64,000 nt of DNA from NCBI GenBank assembly GCA_937958995.1, contig CALGAP010000005.1:288365-352364 (forward strand), read 5' to 3'. Shown in pieces: positions 17,235-27,400 of this stretch. Made by a program: the position numbers and the translations under genes. Each line of letters starts with the position of its first letter. Within the stretch, counting starts at the first letter, position 1. The notes beneath the pieces were generated by a model. That model did no database searches and was not told the origin of the DNA. It saw only the letters and a program-made list of their open reading frames with translations. The stretch is from an uncultured Chitinophagaceae bacterium (GTDB lineage: Bacteria > Bacteroidota > Bacteroidia > Chitinophagales > Chitinophagaceae).

Positions 17235-18155
17235 ATGACGAAGAAATTTTTTACACTTATCATCAGCACTCAGCTCGTTAGCGGCATTGCTTTTTGCCAG
17301 GAACAAAAAACAGCTATCGTCGACACCATTCCCGTGGTAGCACCCGGCGCCACTTTAGTACAGGTGTCTAAAGATTTTTCATTTACCGAAGGGCCTACGC
17401 CCGACAAGAAAGGAAATATCTATTTCACAGATCAGCCAAATAACAGGATCTGGAAGTACGATACCAATGGCAACCTTTCAGTGTTTATGGAGAATGCAGG
17501 CCGCTCAAACGGTTTGTTTTTCGACAAAAAGGGCAGAATCATTTCCTGCGCCGATGAAAAGAATGAATTATGGGCCATCAATACCAGCAACAAAAAAGTA
17601 ACGGTGTTGGTAGATAATATTGATGGTAAAAAAATGAATGGTCCCAACGACTGCTGGGTCGATAAAAAAGGCGGCATTTATTTCAGCGACCCCTATTACC
17701 AGCGCGATTATTGGGAAAGAAAAAAACCTGATCTGCCCAAAGAAAATCTTTACTACCTGCCACCCGGCGCTAAACAGCCCATTGTGGTAGACTCCAATTG
17801 CAGGAAACCAAACGGATTGGTAATTACCCCTGATGGAAAGACCATGTACGTCTCCGATCTTGGCGGAAATAAAACGTACCGATATACCATTAATGAGGAT
17901 GGCACATTATCCAACCGGGAAGTCTTTATAAACAGAGGATCGGATGGCATTACCCTGGATAGTGAAGGAAATTTATACATCACGGGTAATGGCGTTACCA
18001 TCTATGACTCTTCCGGTAAGTATATCGGCAGGATTCCCATTCCTTCGCGCTGGACTGCTAATCTTTGTTTTGGCGGTAAAGACAGGAAGACTTTATTCAT
18101 TACTGCTTCTGAATCGGTATACACTCTGCGAATGAAGGTAAAGGGCGTGCAGTAA
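17235..18155 (+). CDS. SMP-30/gluconolactonase-like secreted beta-propeller
   Basis: The product has 306 residues with a signal peptide (MTKKFFTLIISTQLVSGIAF, cleaved near CQEQK). It is a six-bladed propeller of the SMP-30/gluconolactonase/LRE-like region type. Motifs visible are FTEGPTPDKKGNIYFTDQPN (metal-binding Glu in the EGP loop), RSNGLFFDKKGR, NGPNDCWVDKKGGIYFSDPYY (the conserved metal-binding Asn and Asp region), KPNGLVITPDGKTMYVSD and GSDGITLDSEGNLY. Members hydrolyse sugar lactones with a divalent metal. Here the likely substrate is an aldonolactone, possibly produced by quinoprotein sugar oxidation as in the gene at 33245, although that locus is 15 kb away. The ATG at 17235 is preferred over 17220. 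Confidence 0.88.
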   Translation: MTKKFFTLIISTQLVSGIAFCQEQKTAIVDTIPVVAPGATLVQVSKDFSFTEGPTPDKKGNIYFTDQPNNRIWKYDTNGNLSVFMENAGRSNGLFFDKKGRIISCADEKNELWAINTSNKKVTVLVDNIDGKKMNGPNDCWVDKKGGIYFSDPYYQRDYWERKKPDLPKENLYYLPPGAKQPIVVDSNCRKPNGLVITPDGKTMYVSDLGGNKTYRYTINEDGTLSNREVFINRGSDGITLDSEGNLYITGNGVTIYDSSGKYIGRIPIPSRWTANLCFGGKDRKTLFITASESVYTLRMKVKGVQ

Positions 18156-18166
18156 GAAACGCTCGA

Positions 18167-18310
18167 CTAAAAAATTGCACATCCTTTTTGTATTTGGGAG
18201 GAGTGATCTTCTCGCCGTGGTCTTGCCTGCTGGCAAGAGTGATTTTCGTGCGCATTGACAGCAATAGCGCCAATCGAAAACCACGATATGATGACGAGGC
18301 GAACGATCAT
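18167..18310 (-). CDS. Possible small secreted peptide (47 aa)
   Basis: The minus-strand frame opens MIVRLVIISWFSIGAIAVNA, a plausible signal peptide, followed by HENHSCQQARPRREDHSSQI and a Cys-containing end. It sits between the lactonase and katG genes, facing away from katG. Length, composition and Cys/His content make it a candidate only. The hairpin CTTGCC/GGCAAG at 18222-18237 overlaps it. No homolog is recognised. Confidence 0.3.
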   Translation of the reverse strand: MIVRLVIISWFSIGAIAVNAHENHSCQQARPRREDHSSQIQKGCAIF

Positions 18311-18362
18311 GCGTAGCCTAATATACCAGTGATTCTGTCCCGGAGATCAAACGCGGACGTAG

Positions 18363-18398
18363 ATAGATTTTGTCTATCTAAAAATAGAATTAATCAAT
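18363..18398. promoter_or_regulatory. Predicted OxyR operator upstream of katG
   Basis: Four quarter-sites spaced as in the OxyR consensus are visible: ATAG (18363-18366), 7 bases, CTAT (18374-18377), 6 bases, ATAG (18384-18387), 7 bases, CAAT (18395-18398, one mismatch). The first pair is nested in a perfect 8-bp inverted repeat, TAGATAGA/TCTATCTA (18360-18367 and 18373-18380). The site abuts the predicted -33 position of the katG promoter, as expected for an activator. No oxyR gene is in the window. Confidence 0.6.
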
Positions 18399-18428
18399 TA
18401 CGATTATTACCCTAAACCAATACCTTTA
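18398..18428 (+). promoter_or_regulatory. Predicted katG promoter (TTA-N20-TACCTTTA)
   Basis: A -7 box TACCTTTA (one base off TAnnTTTG) lies at 18421-18428, with TTA at 18398-18400, 20 bases upstream. The predicted start near 18435 leaves a leader of about 24 bases before the ATG at 18459. Confidence 0.5.
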
Positions 18429-18458
18429 CGGCGCTGTAATAAAGCAAATTGAATAACT

Positions 18459-20744
18459 ATGGGAAAAGAATCAACAGACATCAGCAAATGCCCCTTTCAC
18501 AACGGCAGTTTGAAACAGAATGTGGCCGGTGGGGGTACGAGGAACCGTGATTGGTGGCCCGACCAGCTGAGATTGAACGTGCTTCGCCAGCATTCTTCGC
18601 TGTCGAACCCGATGGACAAGGATTTTGATTATGCAAAGGAATTTCAGAGCCTCGATCTCGAAGCGGTGAAGAAAGATCTTCATGCTTTGATGACCGACTC
18701 GCAGGACTGGTGGCCTGCCGATTTTGGTCACTATGGTCCTCTCTTCATCCGCATGGCCTGGCACAGCGCCGGAACATATCGCGTGCATGATGGACGTGGT
18801 GGCGCGGGAACGGGTCAACAACGTTTTGCCCCGCTCAACAGCTGGCCCGATAACGTAAGTCTCGACAAGGCGCGCAGGTTGCTGTGGCCTATCAAACAAA
18901 AATATGGCCGCAAGATTTCCTGGGCCGACCTCATGATACTGGCCGGTAATGTAGCGCTGGAGTCGATGGGTTTCAAAACATTTGGTTTTGCCGGCGGCCG
19001 CGTCGACGCCTGGGAAGCCGATGAAGATGTTTACTGGGGCTCGGAGCGTACCTGGCTGGGTGGTGATGTGCGCTATGCTGATGGTTCGGAAGGCGTGGAA
19101 AAAGAAGGCGGCGTGCTTTCTTCAGATGATGATGCCGATGGCCAGCAACACAGCAAACCCCGCAATCTCGAAAAACCCCTCGCCGCTGTGCAGATGGGTC
19201 TGATATATGTAAACCCCGAAGGACCTGATGGCAATCCCGACCCGATTGCTGCAGCAAAAGATATTCGTGAGACATTTGGCCGCATGGCGATGAACGATGA
19301 AGAGACTGTTGCGCTGATCGCAGGCGGTCATAGTTTTGGTAAAACCCACGGCGCTGCGCCCGCAACGCATGTTGGTCCCGAGCCCGAAGCCGCCGATCTC
19401 GAAATGCAAGGTCTTGGCTGGGCTAACAGCTATGGCACTGGCAAAGGTCCTGACACCATCACCAGCGGTCTGGAAGTTACCTGGACAACAACTCCTACCA
19501 GGTGGAGCAATAATTTCTTTGAGAATCTTTTCAATTTCGAATGGGAGCTCACCAAGAGTCCTGCAGGCGCTCACCAGTGGGTAGCCAAAGATGCGCCGGA
19601 GATCATCCCCGATCCTTTCGATCCTAATAAGAAGCGCAAGCCCACTATGCTCACTACCGACTTATCGCTGCGCTTTGACCCCATATATGAAAAAATTTCG
19701 CGCCGCTTCCTGGAGCACCCCGAAGAATTTGCGGATGCATTTGCGCGCGCGTGGTTCAAACTCACTCACCGCGATATGGGTCCGCGAGCACGCTACCTCG
19801 GCCCGGATGTTCCGAAAGAAGTGTTGATCTGGCAAGATCCTATTCCGGAGGTAGATCATCCGCTGGTGGACAAGAATGATATTGCTGCGTTGAAAGCCAA
19901 AATTCTGCAATCTGGTCTCAGCGTTTCCGAACTGGTTTCTGTTGCCTGGGCTTCTGCGTCAACTTTCCGCGGCTCCGACAAACGCGGTGGCGCCAATGGT
20001 GCACGCATTCGCCTGTCGCCGATGAAGAACTGGGAAGTGAATAATCCCACGCAATTGCAGAGAGTACTAAGCAAACTGGAAGCGATTGCACAGGATTTTA
20101 ACAACGCGCAAAAAGACGGCAAGAAGATTTCGATTGCCGATATCATTGTGCTGGCTGGCAGTGCTGCTGTTGAAAAAGCCGCGCAGGATGCGGGTGTTCC
20201 CATTGCAGTGCCTTTTGCACCCGGCCGCATGGATGCTACACAGGAAATGACCGATGAGCATTCGATCGGCTTCCTGGAACCCTTTGCCGACGGCTTCCGC
20301 AACTACCGCAAAGCAAAAAGCAATGTTTCTACCGAATCGTTGCTGGTCGACAAAGCGCAGTTGCTCACCCTCACCGCTCCCGAAATGACCGTGCTGGTCG
20401 GCGGTTTGCGCGTGCTGGATGCCAACTGGAATGGTTCCAAACACGGTGTGTTCACCGACCGTCCCGGCGTGCTGAGCACCGACTTCTTTGTGAACCTGCT
20501 CGACATGCGCACAGTATGGAAAGCAGCCACTCCGGATAAAGAGCTCTACGAAGGCAGCGACCGCAGCACCGGCAGAGTACGCTGGACTGCTACCCGCGCC
20601 GACCTCGTGTTTGGCTCCAATGCCGAGCTTCGGGCTATTGCCGAAGTATATGGCGCCTCAGATGGGCAAGAGAAGTTTGTAAAAGACTTCGTAGCTGCCT
20701 GGGTAAAAGTGATGAACCTCGACAGGTTTGACCTGAAGAAATAG
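18459..20744 (+). CDS. katG: Catalase-peroxidase KatG
   Basis: This 761-residue bifunctional haem enzyme breaks down hydrogen peroxide and also works as a peroxidase, in the cytosol. Landmarks: N-terminal CPFHNG; distal haem triad Arg98, Trp101, His102 in RMAWHSAGTYR; the Trp101-Tyr250-Met276 crosslink residues (Tyr in LIYVNPEGP, Met in GRMAMND); proximal His291 in AGGHSFGKTHGA; and the degenerate C-terminal duplicate domain (about residues 430-750) that lacks haem ligands. Length matches the family's usual 720-760. An OxyR-like site and promoter precede it and a strong terminator follows, so it is a single-gene peroxide-inducible unit by inference. Confidence 0.97.
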   Translation: MGKESTDISKCPFHNGSLKQNVAGGGTRNRDWWPDQLRLNVLRQHSSLSNPMDKDFDYAKEFQSLDLEAVKKDLHALMTDSQDWWPADFGHYGPLFIRMAWHSAGTYRVHDGRGGAGTGQQRFAPLNSWPDNVSLDKARRLLWPIKQKYGRKISWADLMILAGNVALESMGFKTFGFAGGRVDAWEADEDVYWGSERTWLGGDVRYADGSEGVEKEGGVLSSDDDADGQQHSKPRNLEKPLAAVQMGLIYVNPEGPDGNPDPIAAAKDIRETFGRMAMNDEETVALIAGGHSFGKTHGAAPATHVGPEPEAADLEMQGLGWANSYGTGKGPDTITSGLEVTWTTTPTRWSNNFFENLFNFEWELTKSPAGAHQWVAKDAPEIIPDPFDPNKKRKPTMLTTDLSLRFDPIYEKISRRFLEHPEEFADAFARAWFKLTHRDMGPRARYLGPDVPKEVLIWQDPIPEVDHPLVDKNDIAALKAKILQSGLSVSELVSVAWASASTFRGSDKRGGANGARIRLSPMKNWEVNNPTQLQRVLSKLEAIAQDFNNAQKDGKKISIADIIVLAGSAAVEKAAQDAGVPIAVPFAPGRMDATQEMTDEHSIGFLEPFADGFRNYRKAKSNVSTESLLVDKAQLLTLTAPEMTVLVGGLRVLDANWNGSKHGVFTDRPGVLSTDFFVNLLDMRTVWKAATPDKELYEGSDRSTGRVRWTATRADLVFGSNAELRAIAEVYGASDGQEKFVKDFVAAWVKVMNLDRFDLKK

Positions 20745-20764
20745 TCTTGTTATCGAGTGATCCA

Positions 20765-20799
20765 CCTGGTGCCGGGGCAGCCTGGCACCAGGATTTTTT
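20765..20799 (+). terminator. Strong Rho-independent terminator after katG
   Basis: CCTGGTGCC (20765-20773) pairs with GGCACCAGG (20784-20792), giving a 9-bp stem with a ten-base loop, followed by A-T-T-T-T-T-T-G. It lies 21 bases past the katG stop. Confidence 0.85.
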
Positions 20800-20814
20800 G
20801 AGTGAAACGATTTC

Positions 20815-23800
20815 TTATAGCTTCTGCAATTTTTGAACACTATTCACATACTGCCCATTCACTCTCAGGAAGTAATTGCCGGCAGGTACAGCACTCAGAT
20901 CGATGATTATCCGCGTATTTCCTTTGCGCACCTGTTCCCGGCTACTCAGCACTGTCCTGCCCGTATTATCTACCACCTGCCAGGTTACGCGCTGATCCCT
21001 GGGTGAAGTAATTGATAACGTGGTAGTGTGATTAGCAGGATTGGGGAATATGTTTACGATCGTAGTCAATATTTCCGGCAAATGAATCTGCACGATCTGC
21101 GAATATGAATACATGCCATCCTTATCCACCATTTTTAATCTGTACAGCAAATACGGCGCACCAAGGCTCGCAATATTTTCATCAACATAATTATACCGGG
21201 CCTTTTGATTACTACTACCCTTTGCAACTACCTTTCCTGTTTCTCCAAAATTTCCACCCGGCAAGCTGCGCTCCACCACGAAATAATCTGTATTCACTTC
21301 GCTGCTCGTCTCCCATTTCAAATGCGATGCACCATTTTTATACTGGCCGGTAAATGTGAGCAAATTCACAGGCAACGTAATATTATCTGCTCCGAAATAG
21401 AATGAAGAGAGCGAAGTAATATTATTTACCTGCAGCACAAAGCCCAATGTGTCATGCGCGTCGCGGAAGTCAGGACCAATCATGGTGGTGATGCCGCTAA
21501 TCGCCGACTGGCAGGTATCATTGTTCTGGTGAATCATGAGATCACTCAGTGAGTTGATATGACTTAACTCCTCGGCGGCAAGCCGATCGTATTCTTCTTT
21601 TGTAATGTAAAATCTCACCTTAACAGGCGACGAAGGAGGAAACTCCGCGTTGATAGTGATGTTTCGATCGAGATAACGTGTATAACCTCGTCGGCGCAGT
21701 TCTTTGTTGATACTGTTTTTGTAAAATGCGGTAGTCACTTTTCCCAGCGTTTGACCATTGGCATAGATCTCCGCCACAATATCGCCGTCAGGACCCGTAA
21801 TCGGCACCCAGTAGTGGCTGTTCTCTGAATCGATGGTTACAGTAGTAGCCGGAGCTACACTGTTGTCGATTCCCGCGCTGATATTGATCGTGGGAGGAAT
21901 ATTACTCTTTCCCCCAACATCAGCATAGCCAATAAAAGAATATTTCTGCACGCAGCCACCGCAGGCAGGTATAACGGGATTAGCAAAGCTTGGTCCTGAA
22001 GTAGTGGCTGAGCGGTCCATAATGACGTAGATATCCTTGCCATCGGCAGTAAGTGCCAGGTCGCGGAAGCGGTTGATGCTGCCAAAATAACTTGCCGTAT
22101 CGGCGGCACCGATCTTTGCAATACTGTCGCCGCCTGCATACAAACGCAGCCGCACCAGCCTGCCCCATTTCAGGGAAGCCGCCACCAGCGATTTGTGCCA
22201 GCCGGGAATTAAAGTGTGTTGGTACAAATCAAGACCAGACCAGCCCTCCGAGGGCCAGCCGCCATTGCCGGGATTGGTCTGCCATATATTGGTTATCTGC
22301 GCTTCCGGTGCGGCATAGGCGGAAAACAAGGGATCTTTATAGTTATAGATCAGGGACGCTTCGCCTTGCTCATTGGTGATTTCCGGGCAACTTGACACAC
22401 CTCCATTGTCGGTAAGCGGCGCACCCGCGGTAGTGCCATTATAATTGTTATCGGCGGCATACCCAATCACTATAGGATGACCATAGTTCTTTCTTCTTTC
22501 AATAATATTGATTTCATCATCACTGTAAGGGCCATGTGAAGAACCATACAGAATGTCAAGCGTGCTGTCGTACGCGAAGCCCTGGTTATTGCGAATGCCT
22601 ATCGCCCAAACCGCGCTTTGAAAGCTGCCGGAATTATAAGGATTATCATTGGGTATCCAGCCATCAAGGCCTCCTTCCCCGTCGCTCTCCAGGTTGAAGC
22701 GAAGGATTTTTCCTTCATACGACAAGCTATCCTGCGCGCGATTGGGACGCAACCTGTTCGAAAATTGTCCCGCTCCCATATCGCCCGATGCATAAAACAG
22801 GTAGTAGGTACCATCCACCGGCCCAATGATCATGCGTTGCGAATTATGGTCATTACTTCCGGGCAGCGTATCGCATAAAGAAACGGGTGAATGCAATTTG
22901 CCCGTCACCGGATCGAAAGTGAAACGCGCCAGGCGGTTTATGAAGATGCGGCCATAGGGGTCGTTTTGCGAAACGAAGGAACGCACATAAGAAACATACA
23001 CATAGTTTTTCGGCGACACGGGATCGAGGAATTGCGGATGAAGCGCCATACCGGCAAATCCGCCCTGCGGGTTGGCAACACCCGCCACAGTAAACTGGCA
23101 ATTAAATGATGTATCCCCCGGCAGCAGGAATGTGCTGTTTCGTGAAATATCCAGCGCGGTGTCTCTTGCTCCGCTTAAGGGGTCCATTCGGTATAACCTG
23201 TAGCCCTTCGATTCGGTAATCCATAATTTATTATCGGGACCAAGGGTGATTTCCCAGGGATCGGCGAGGGTATTCACCGTTGACAGAATGGTTTGCTTAT
23301 ACACTTCGCGCATGCGTCCTGCCGTCACCATCGTAGGTGCGGAGGGAGAAACAGCAATCCTGAATCCGGCCGTTCCCAGCGAAAATCCGGCCTGTCCACT
23401 TACAGCCGAGTATACCCGCACATAGTAGGTATCACCGGGTATAAGGCCGGAAGCCTGGTTGATAATACCCTGGCCGCATGACACAGGAGTCAACGCGCCG
23501 GGTGCACCCGAATATAACTGCAACATGGGACCATACTTCAGCAGCGTGTCGCCAATATTACTCAACGTAATGGTGGCATTATGGTACGCCGCAGTAAACT
23601 TATACCACACATCATCATCAGGATCGCCCCATCCGCAGCCCAGGGGAATGGAAGGATCAGCAGAAACGCCAAACAAGTTACCGTCAACAGTATTGCCAGG
23701 CACTATAGTGGTGGCATTTGAAATGGTATCGTTTGAAGTAAGGCAGACATTGAATTTCCACGAGTTCACTCCGCTTGAGGTATTCTGTGTGGTATTGATA

Positions 23801-24210
23801 CGGAAATAGTAAACACTATCAGGCATGAGGCCGGTATAGGTGCGGGACTGGGTTATATTCTGGCATCCGCCAAATGCTGTGCCACTCAACGTGCAGTTGC
23901 GCGTGTTGAACATTTCTACATACACATTGTTCGGGTTGATGTTTGTAGGAGCAATTGGGGTAATCGTCACCGTTACAAATGTGCTGTTTGATGGAAGCAC
24001 AAACCGGTACCACACGTCCCGCCTGTTTCCGCATCCAACGTTGGTGGAACTGGCATTAAAAAGATCACCTTGTATGGGCGTGCAATCACCACTTACAGTT
24101 AAAGTAGTTGCGTTGGCGCAAGTATTATTGGGTGCCTGTGCCAATAAGTGACTTTGCAGACAAGTGAGGAAGGATAATACGAAAAGAACTCGGCAGGGTT
24201 TGAGTGCCAT
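20815..24210 (-). CDS. T9SS-secreted glucose/sorbosone dehydrogenase-type protein
   Basis: The product is 1131 residues. It has a signal peptide (1-24), two N-terminal modules of about 130 residues starting NTCANATTL and DTISNATTI, each ending in VWYRF/VWYKF and a VY(Y)FR/YYVRVYS strand, then a GSDH-type six-bladed propeller (about residues 310-760, for example WEITLGPDNKLWITESKGY, FAGMALHPQF, PGSNDHNSQRM, GQFSNRLRPN, EGKILRF, GIRNNQGFAYD, DEINIIERRKNYGHP). A beta-rich linker (LPVNLLTFTGQYKNGASHLKW) and a type A sorting domain (NIFPNPANHTTTLSI) end it. GSDH proteins oxidise sugars with PQQ, so a released or surface sugar dehydrogenase is inferred. Cofactor residues cannot be confirmed by eye. 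Confidence 0.85.
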   Translation of the reverse strand: MALKPCRVLFVLSFLTCLQSHLLAQAPNNTCANATTLTVSGDCTPIQGDLFNASSTNVGCGNRRDVWYRFVLPSNSTFVTVTITPIAPTNINPNNVYVEMFNTRNCTLSGTAFGGCQNITQSRTYTGLMPDSVYYFRINTTQNTSSGVNSWKFNVCLTSNDTISNATTIVPGNTVDGNLFGVSADPSIPLGCGWGDPDDDVWYKFTAAYHNATITLSNIGDTLLKYGPMLQLYSGAPGALTPVSCGQGIINQASGLIPGDTYYVRVYSAVSGQAGFSLGTAGFRIAVSPSAPTMVTAGRMREVYKQTILSTVNTLADPWEITLGPDNKLWITESKGYRLYRMDPLSGARDTALDISRNSTFLLPGDTSFNCQFTVAGVANPQGGFAGMALHPQFLDPVSPKNYVYVSYVRSFVSQNDPYGRIFINRLARFTFDPVTGKLHSPVSLCDTLPGSNDHNSQRMIIGPVDGTYYLFYASGDMGAGQFSNRLRPNRAQDSLSYEGKILRFNLESDGEGGLDGWIPNDNPYNSGSFQSAVWAIGIRNNQGFAYDSTLDILYGSSHGPYSDDEINIIERRKNYGHPIVIGYAADNNYNGTTAGAPLTDNGGVSSCPEITNEQGEASLIYNYKDPLFSAYAAPEAQITNIWQTNPGNGGWPSEGWSGLDLYQHTLIPGWHKSLVAASLKWGRLVRLRLYAGGDSIAKIGAADTASYFGSINRFRDLALTADGKDIYVIMDRSATTSGPSFANPVIPACGGCVQKYSFIGYADVGGKSNIPPTINISAGIDNSVAPATTVTIDSENSHYWVPITGPDGDIVAEIYANGQTLGKVTTAFYKNSINKELRRRGYTRYLDRNITINAEFPPSSPVKVRFYITKEEYDRLAAEELSHINSLSDLMIHQNNDTCQSAISGITTMIGPDFRDAHDTLGFVLQVNNITSLSSFYFGADNITLPVNLLTFTGQYKNGASHLKWETSSEVNTDYFVVERSLPGGNFGETGKVVAKGSSNQKARYNYVDENIASLGAPYLLYRLKMVDKDGMYSYSQIVQIHLPEILTTIVNIFPNPANHTTTLSITSPRDQRVTWQVVDNTGRTVLSSREQVRKGNTRIIIDLSAVPAGNYFLRVNGQYVNSVQKLQKL

Positions 24211-24453
24211 AGATATTGGATTTTATTAATTCGTGGGCACGGACCGCTACACTAGCGACATCTAACGCTGGCATTAATCGAAAAATTATGGGTATTGGAC
24301 GAAAACATTTAAATAAGGTAAGGGTAAAGGTTATTTTGAATGTAAATCCAGTATGCCGAAAAATAAATATTTTCCCTTATTGACAATATTTATCGGATCA
24401 CACGGTTTATAATAATGCCGATGCCCTGGGAAACCACCTCAACCCGGTATGCT

Positions 24454-27400
24454 ATGAATTCATTTAAACGCTTATCCAGTAAGCTTTTGCTGTTAAGCGC
24501 CACCCTTTTAACAGCAGCATTCTACCACACAGCCAGTGCACAACCCGATGAGTGCAGCGGCGTGGTGACCAATCTCTCTGTGTATCTCGGCACTTGTGGT
24601 GGCGCTACATCAGGTACTACTATTGGCGCTACTCAATCAATGCCTTCCTGCAATGGTTCTTCCACAGCCGACGATGATGTGTGGTTCCGGTTTGTAGCCC
24701 CGGCCGGCGGACCTGTTACGGTAACAGTGAATGGTGGTGGCGGAGCAGGCAATCTGAATAACCCGGCTTTCGAAGTATTCAGTGGCACCTGCGGCAGTCT
24801 TACCAGCATACTCTGCCGAAATACTTCGAGTGGAAATTCTGAAACGGGCGCTATCCCCTTTCTTACTCCAGGCAACACCTACTATATTCGTGTATACAGC
24901 GCCGGTAATGGAACCGGCGCAGGCGCATTTGACATATGTCTTACCAGGGGTGACCCTCCTGCCAACGATGAACCCACCGGTGCCACTTCGCTTACGCCGT
25001 CTGCCACCTGCGGTACCGGCCAGGTTGGCGGTAACCTCGTGGGCGCCACCAATTCGGGCATTGTAGGCAGTTGCACGGGCACACCCGACAATGATGTATG
25101 GTACAGATTTGTGGCCCAAAGCTCATCGCATATGATAAGCCTCAACGGCCTTGGTAGCAGCATTGTTACTACAGGCGCAGGAGCAGGTGGCAGCGCACAG
25201 ATGGAAGTATTCATCAGCAGCGACAATACCCCCACTGGCACGCTTACCAGTCTTACTTGCGCCCAGGCCACCGGTACCAACACTATGACTGCTACCTATG
25301 GAGCATTTGTTCCCGGCAACACTTACTTCGTACGGGTTTTCAGCACCACCACGGTGGCACTCACCAGCAATGCCAATTTCAACATTTGCGTAACCAATCC
25401 GCCCGCCAACGATAATTGTTCCGGGGCCATTTCGCTTACACCGGCCACCAATTGCACCACCGGTTCGGGAGGAAGCGCGCATGATGGTACCCTGATCAAC
25501 GCTGGCAATTCAGGAATAGCAAGCGCCTGCGGGGCAGCGGCCGATGATGATGTATGGTATTCCTTCACGGCTCAATACGTAAGCCATATCATCACGCTGA
25601 GCAATCTCCAGGCTAATATCGCCGCTAGTGGTTCAGGCCTCGGTGGTACACCCGTTATAGAAGTATTTTCTTCAAGCGACGGTACCTGCTCCGGTACCTT
25701 TGCCTCCATGTATTGCGGTGGAGCAGCAACGGGTAATAACTGGGTGGCATATGTCAACAGTCTCACCGTTGGCAATACTTATTTCGTTCGCGTATATAGC
25801 TCTAATAACGTTCGCCTGGTAACAGCAGCCAATTTCAGAATCTGTATTACCAACCCTCCTACTACCAATCCTTTTACAGCCAGTCCGCCGACCGTATTTT
25901 TTGGAAAAAGCTTTATCAATATCACGAAAGGTAATGGCGGTGGTACCGTTGAAACCGGCGATATTCTGGAAGTGCGCGCTGCCATCACACTCAGACCTAC
26001 CACTGTGCTGGATAGCTGCTCATTTACCGACAATATTCCCGCAGGTGTAGATTATGTCCCTGGCTCACTGGCCATATTGACCAACGAGGGCAAAGTGTAT
26101 AAATCATTTACCGACGCGCCTAATGATGATGAGGGTTATATATCCGGTGGCGTTATACGCATCAACCTGGGCTTTAACCAGAGCGATAATCCGGCAACGC
26201 CCTTCCGCCGCGGCCGGTTAAAAAGCGGAAATATCCCCACCGTCGGCGGCTCGCACGTGATACTGGTTTCGTATCGCGTGCAGGTGACGGCCCCGCTCAA
26301 TACTATTATCAATCTTGGCGGTGGCACATTCACTTACTCACTGCTGACCGATATCACCAACGTACAAACCCATAACTTCAACAATAACAACGTAAAAGTA
26401 TATACGAATACGGGACTTTGTCCAAATGCTACCGGTGTGAACGTGCTGGACGCAGGACTGGCCGGCGACTTCAGCGGCACTTTTGGACAGGGCAATACCA
26501 TTAACCGCGTACCCTCACCCAACGTGGGATCCGGTTATGAATACGTAACGCAGACAGGCAGCCGTCCCGGCGACTTTACCTATACTGTTACCAACAACAT
26601 GAGTAACAATGCCGCGGGTTATTCAACCTCAAATAACTGGCCCAAGCCAGAGTCGCCTGCGGTGCATCGCATATTCGGTGTGTGGGATGTGATTGGCGAC
26701 CATACGAACGCTGCCGATCCGCTGGCTGGTAACCAGGCGGCCGACACTACCAATGGCGGCCAGGGCGGATATATGCTGCTGGTAAATGCTGCCTATACCC
26801 TCGATACCGTGTTTGTTTATCCTATTTCCGGTCTTTGTCCTAATACCTATTACGAAATTTCCTTCTGGGTGCGCAACGTGTGTTCGCGTTGTGGTATGGA
26901 CTCGCTGGGCCGCGGCGCTTCAGGCGTTACGGTGCCGGATGGATATATACCAACAGCTCCTGGCGATAGTTCGGGCGTATATCCCAACCTCAGTTTTTCC
27001 ATCAATGGTGTGAACCATTATACCACCGGCAACATGACCTATACCGGTCAATGGGTGCAGAAAGGATTTGTGTTTAAGACAGAACCCGGGCAAACTGACA
27101 TAGTGTTTGCAATTGCCAACAACGCGCCTGGTGGCGGTGGCAACGACTGGGCACTGGATGATATTCGCCTGGCAACCTGTACACCTAACCTGAATTTGGT
27201 GCCGGTGGGCAACTCGAATATCTGTATCAACCAACAGCTTGATATAAGCGCCGATGTGGTGAGCTACTTCGATAACTACACCTACTATCAATGGCAGGTG
27301 AGCCACGATAATGGCGCCACATTTAACGACACACTCTCCATGGGCGTGGGTACGCCAGTATATGAAAGCGGCAACTACGTGTACAATGCGGCTTTCCCTT

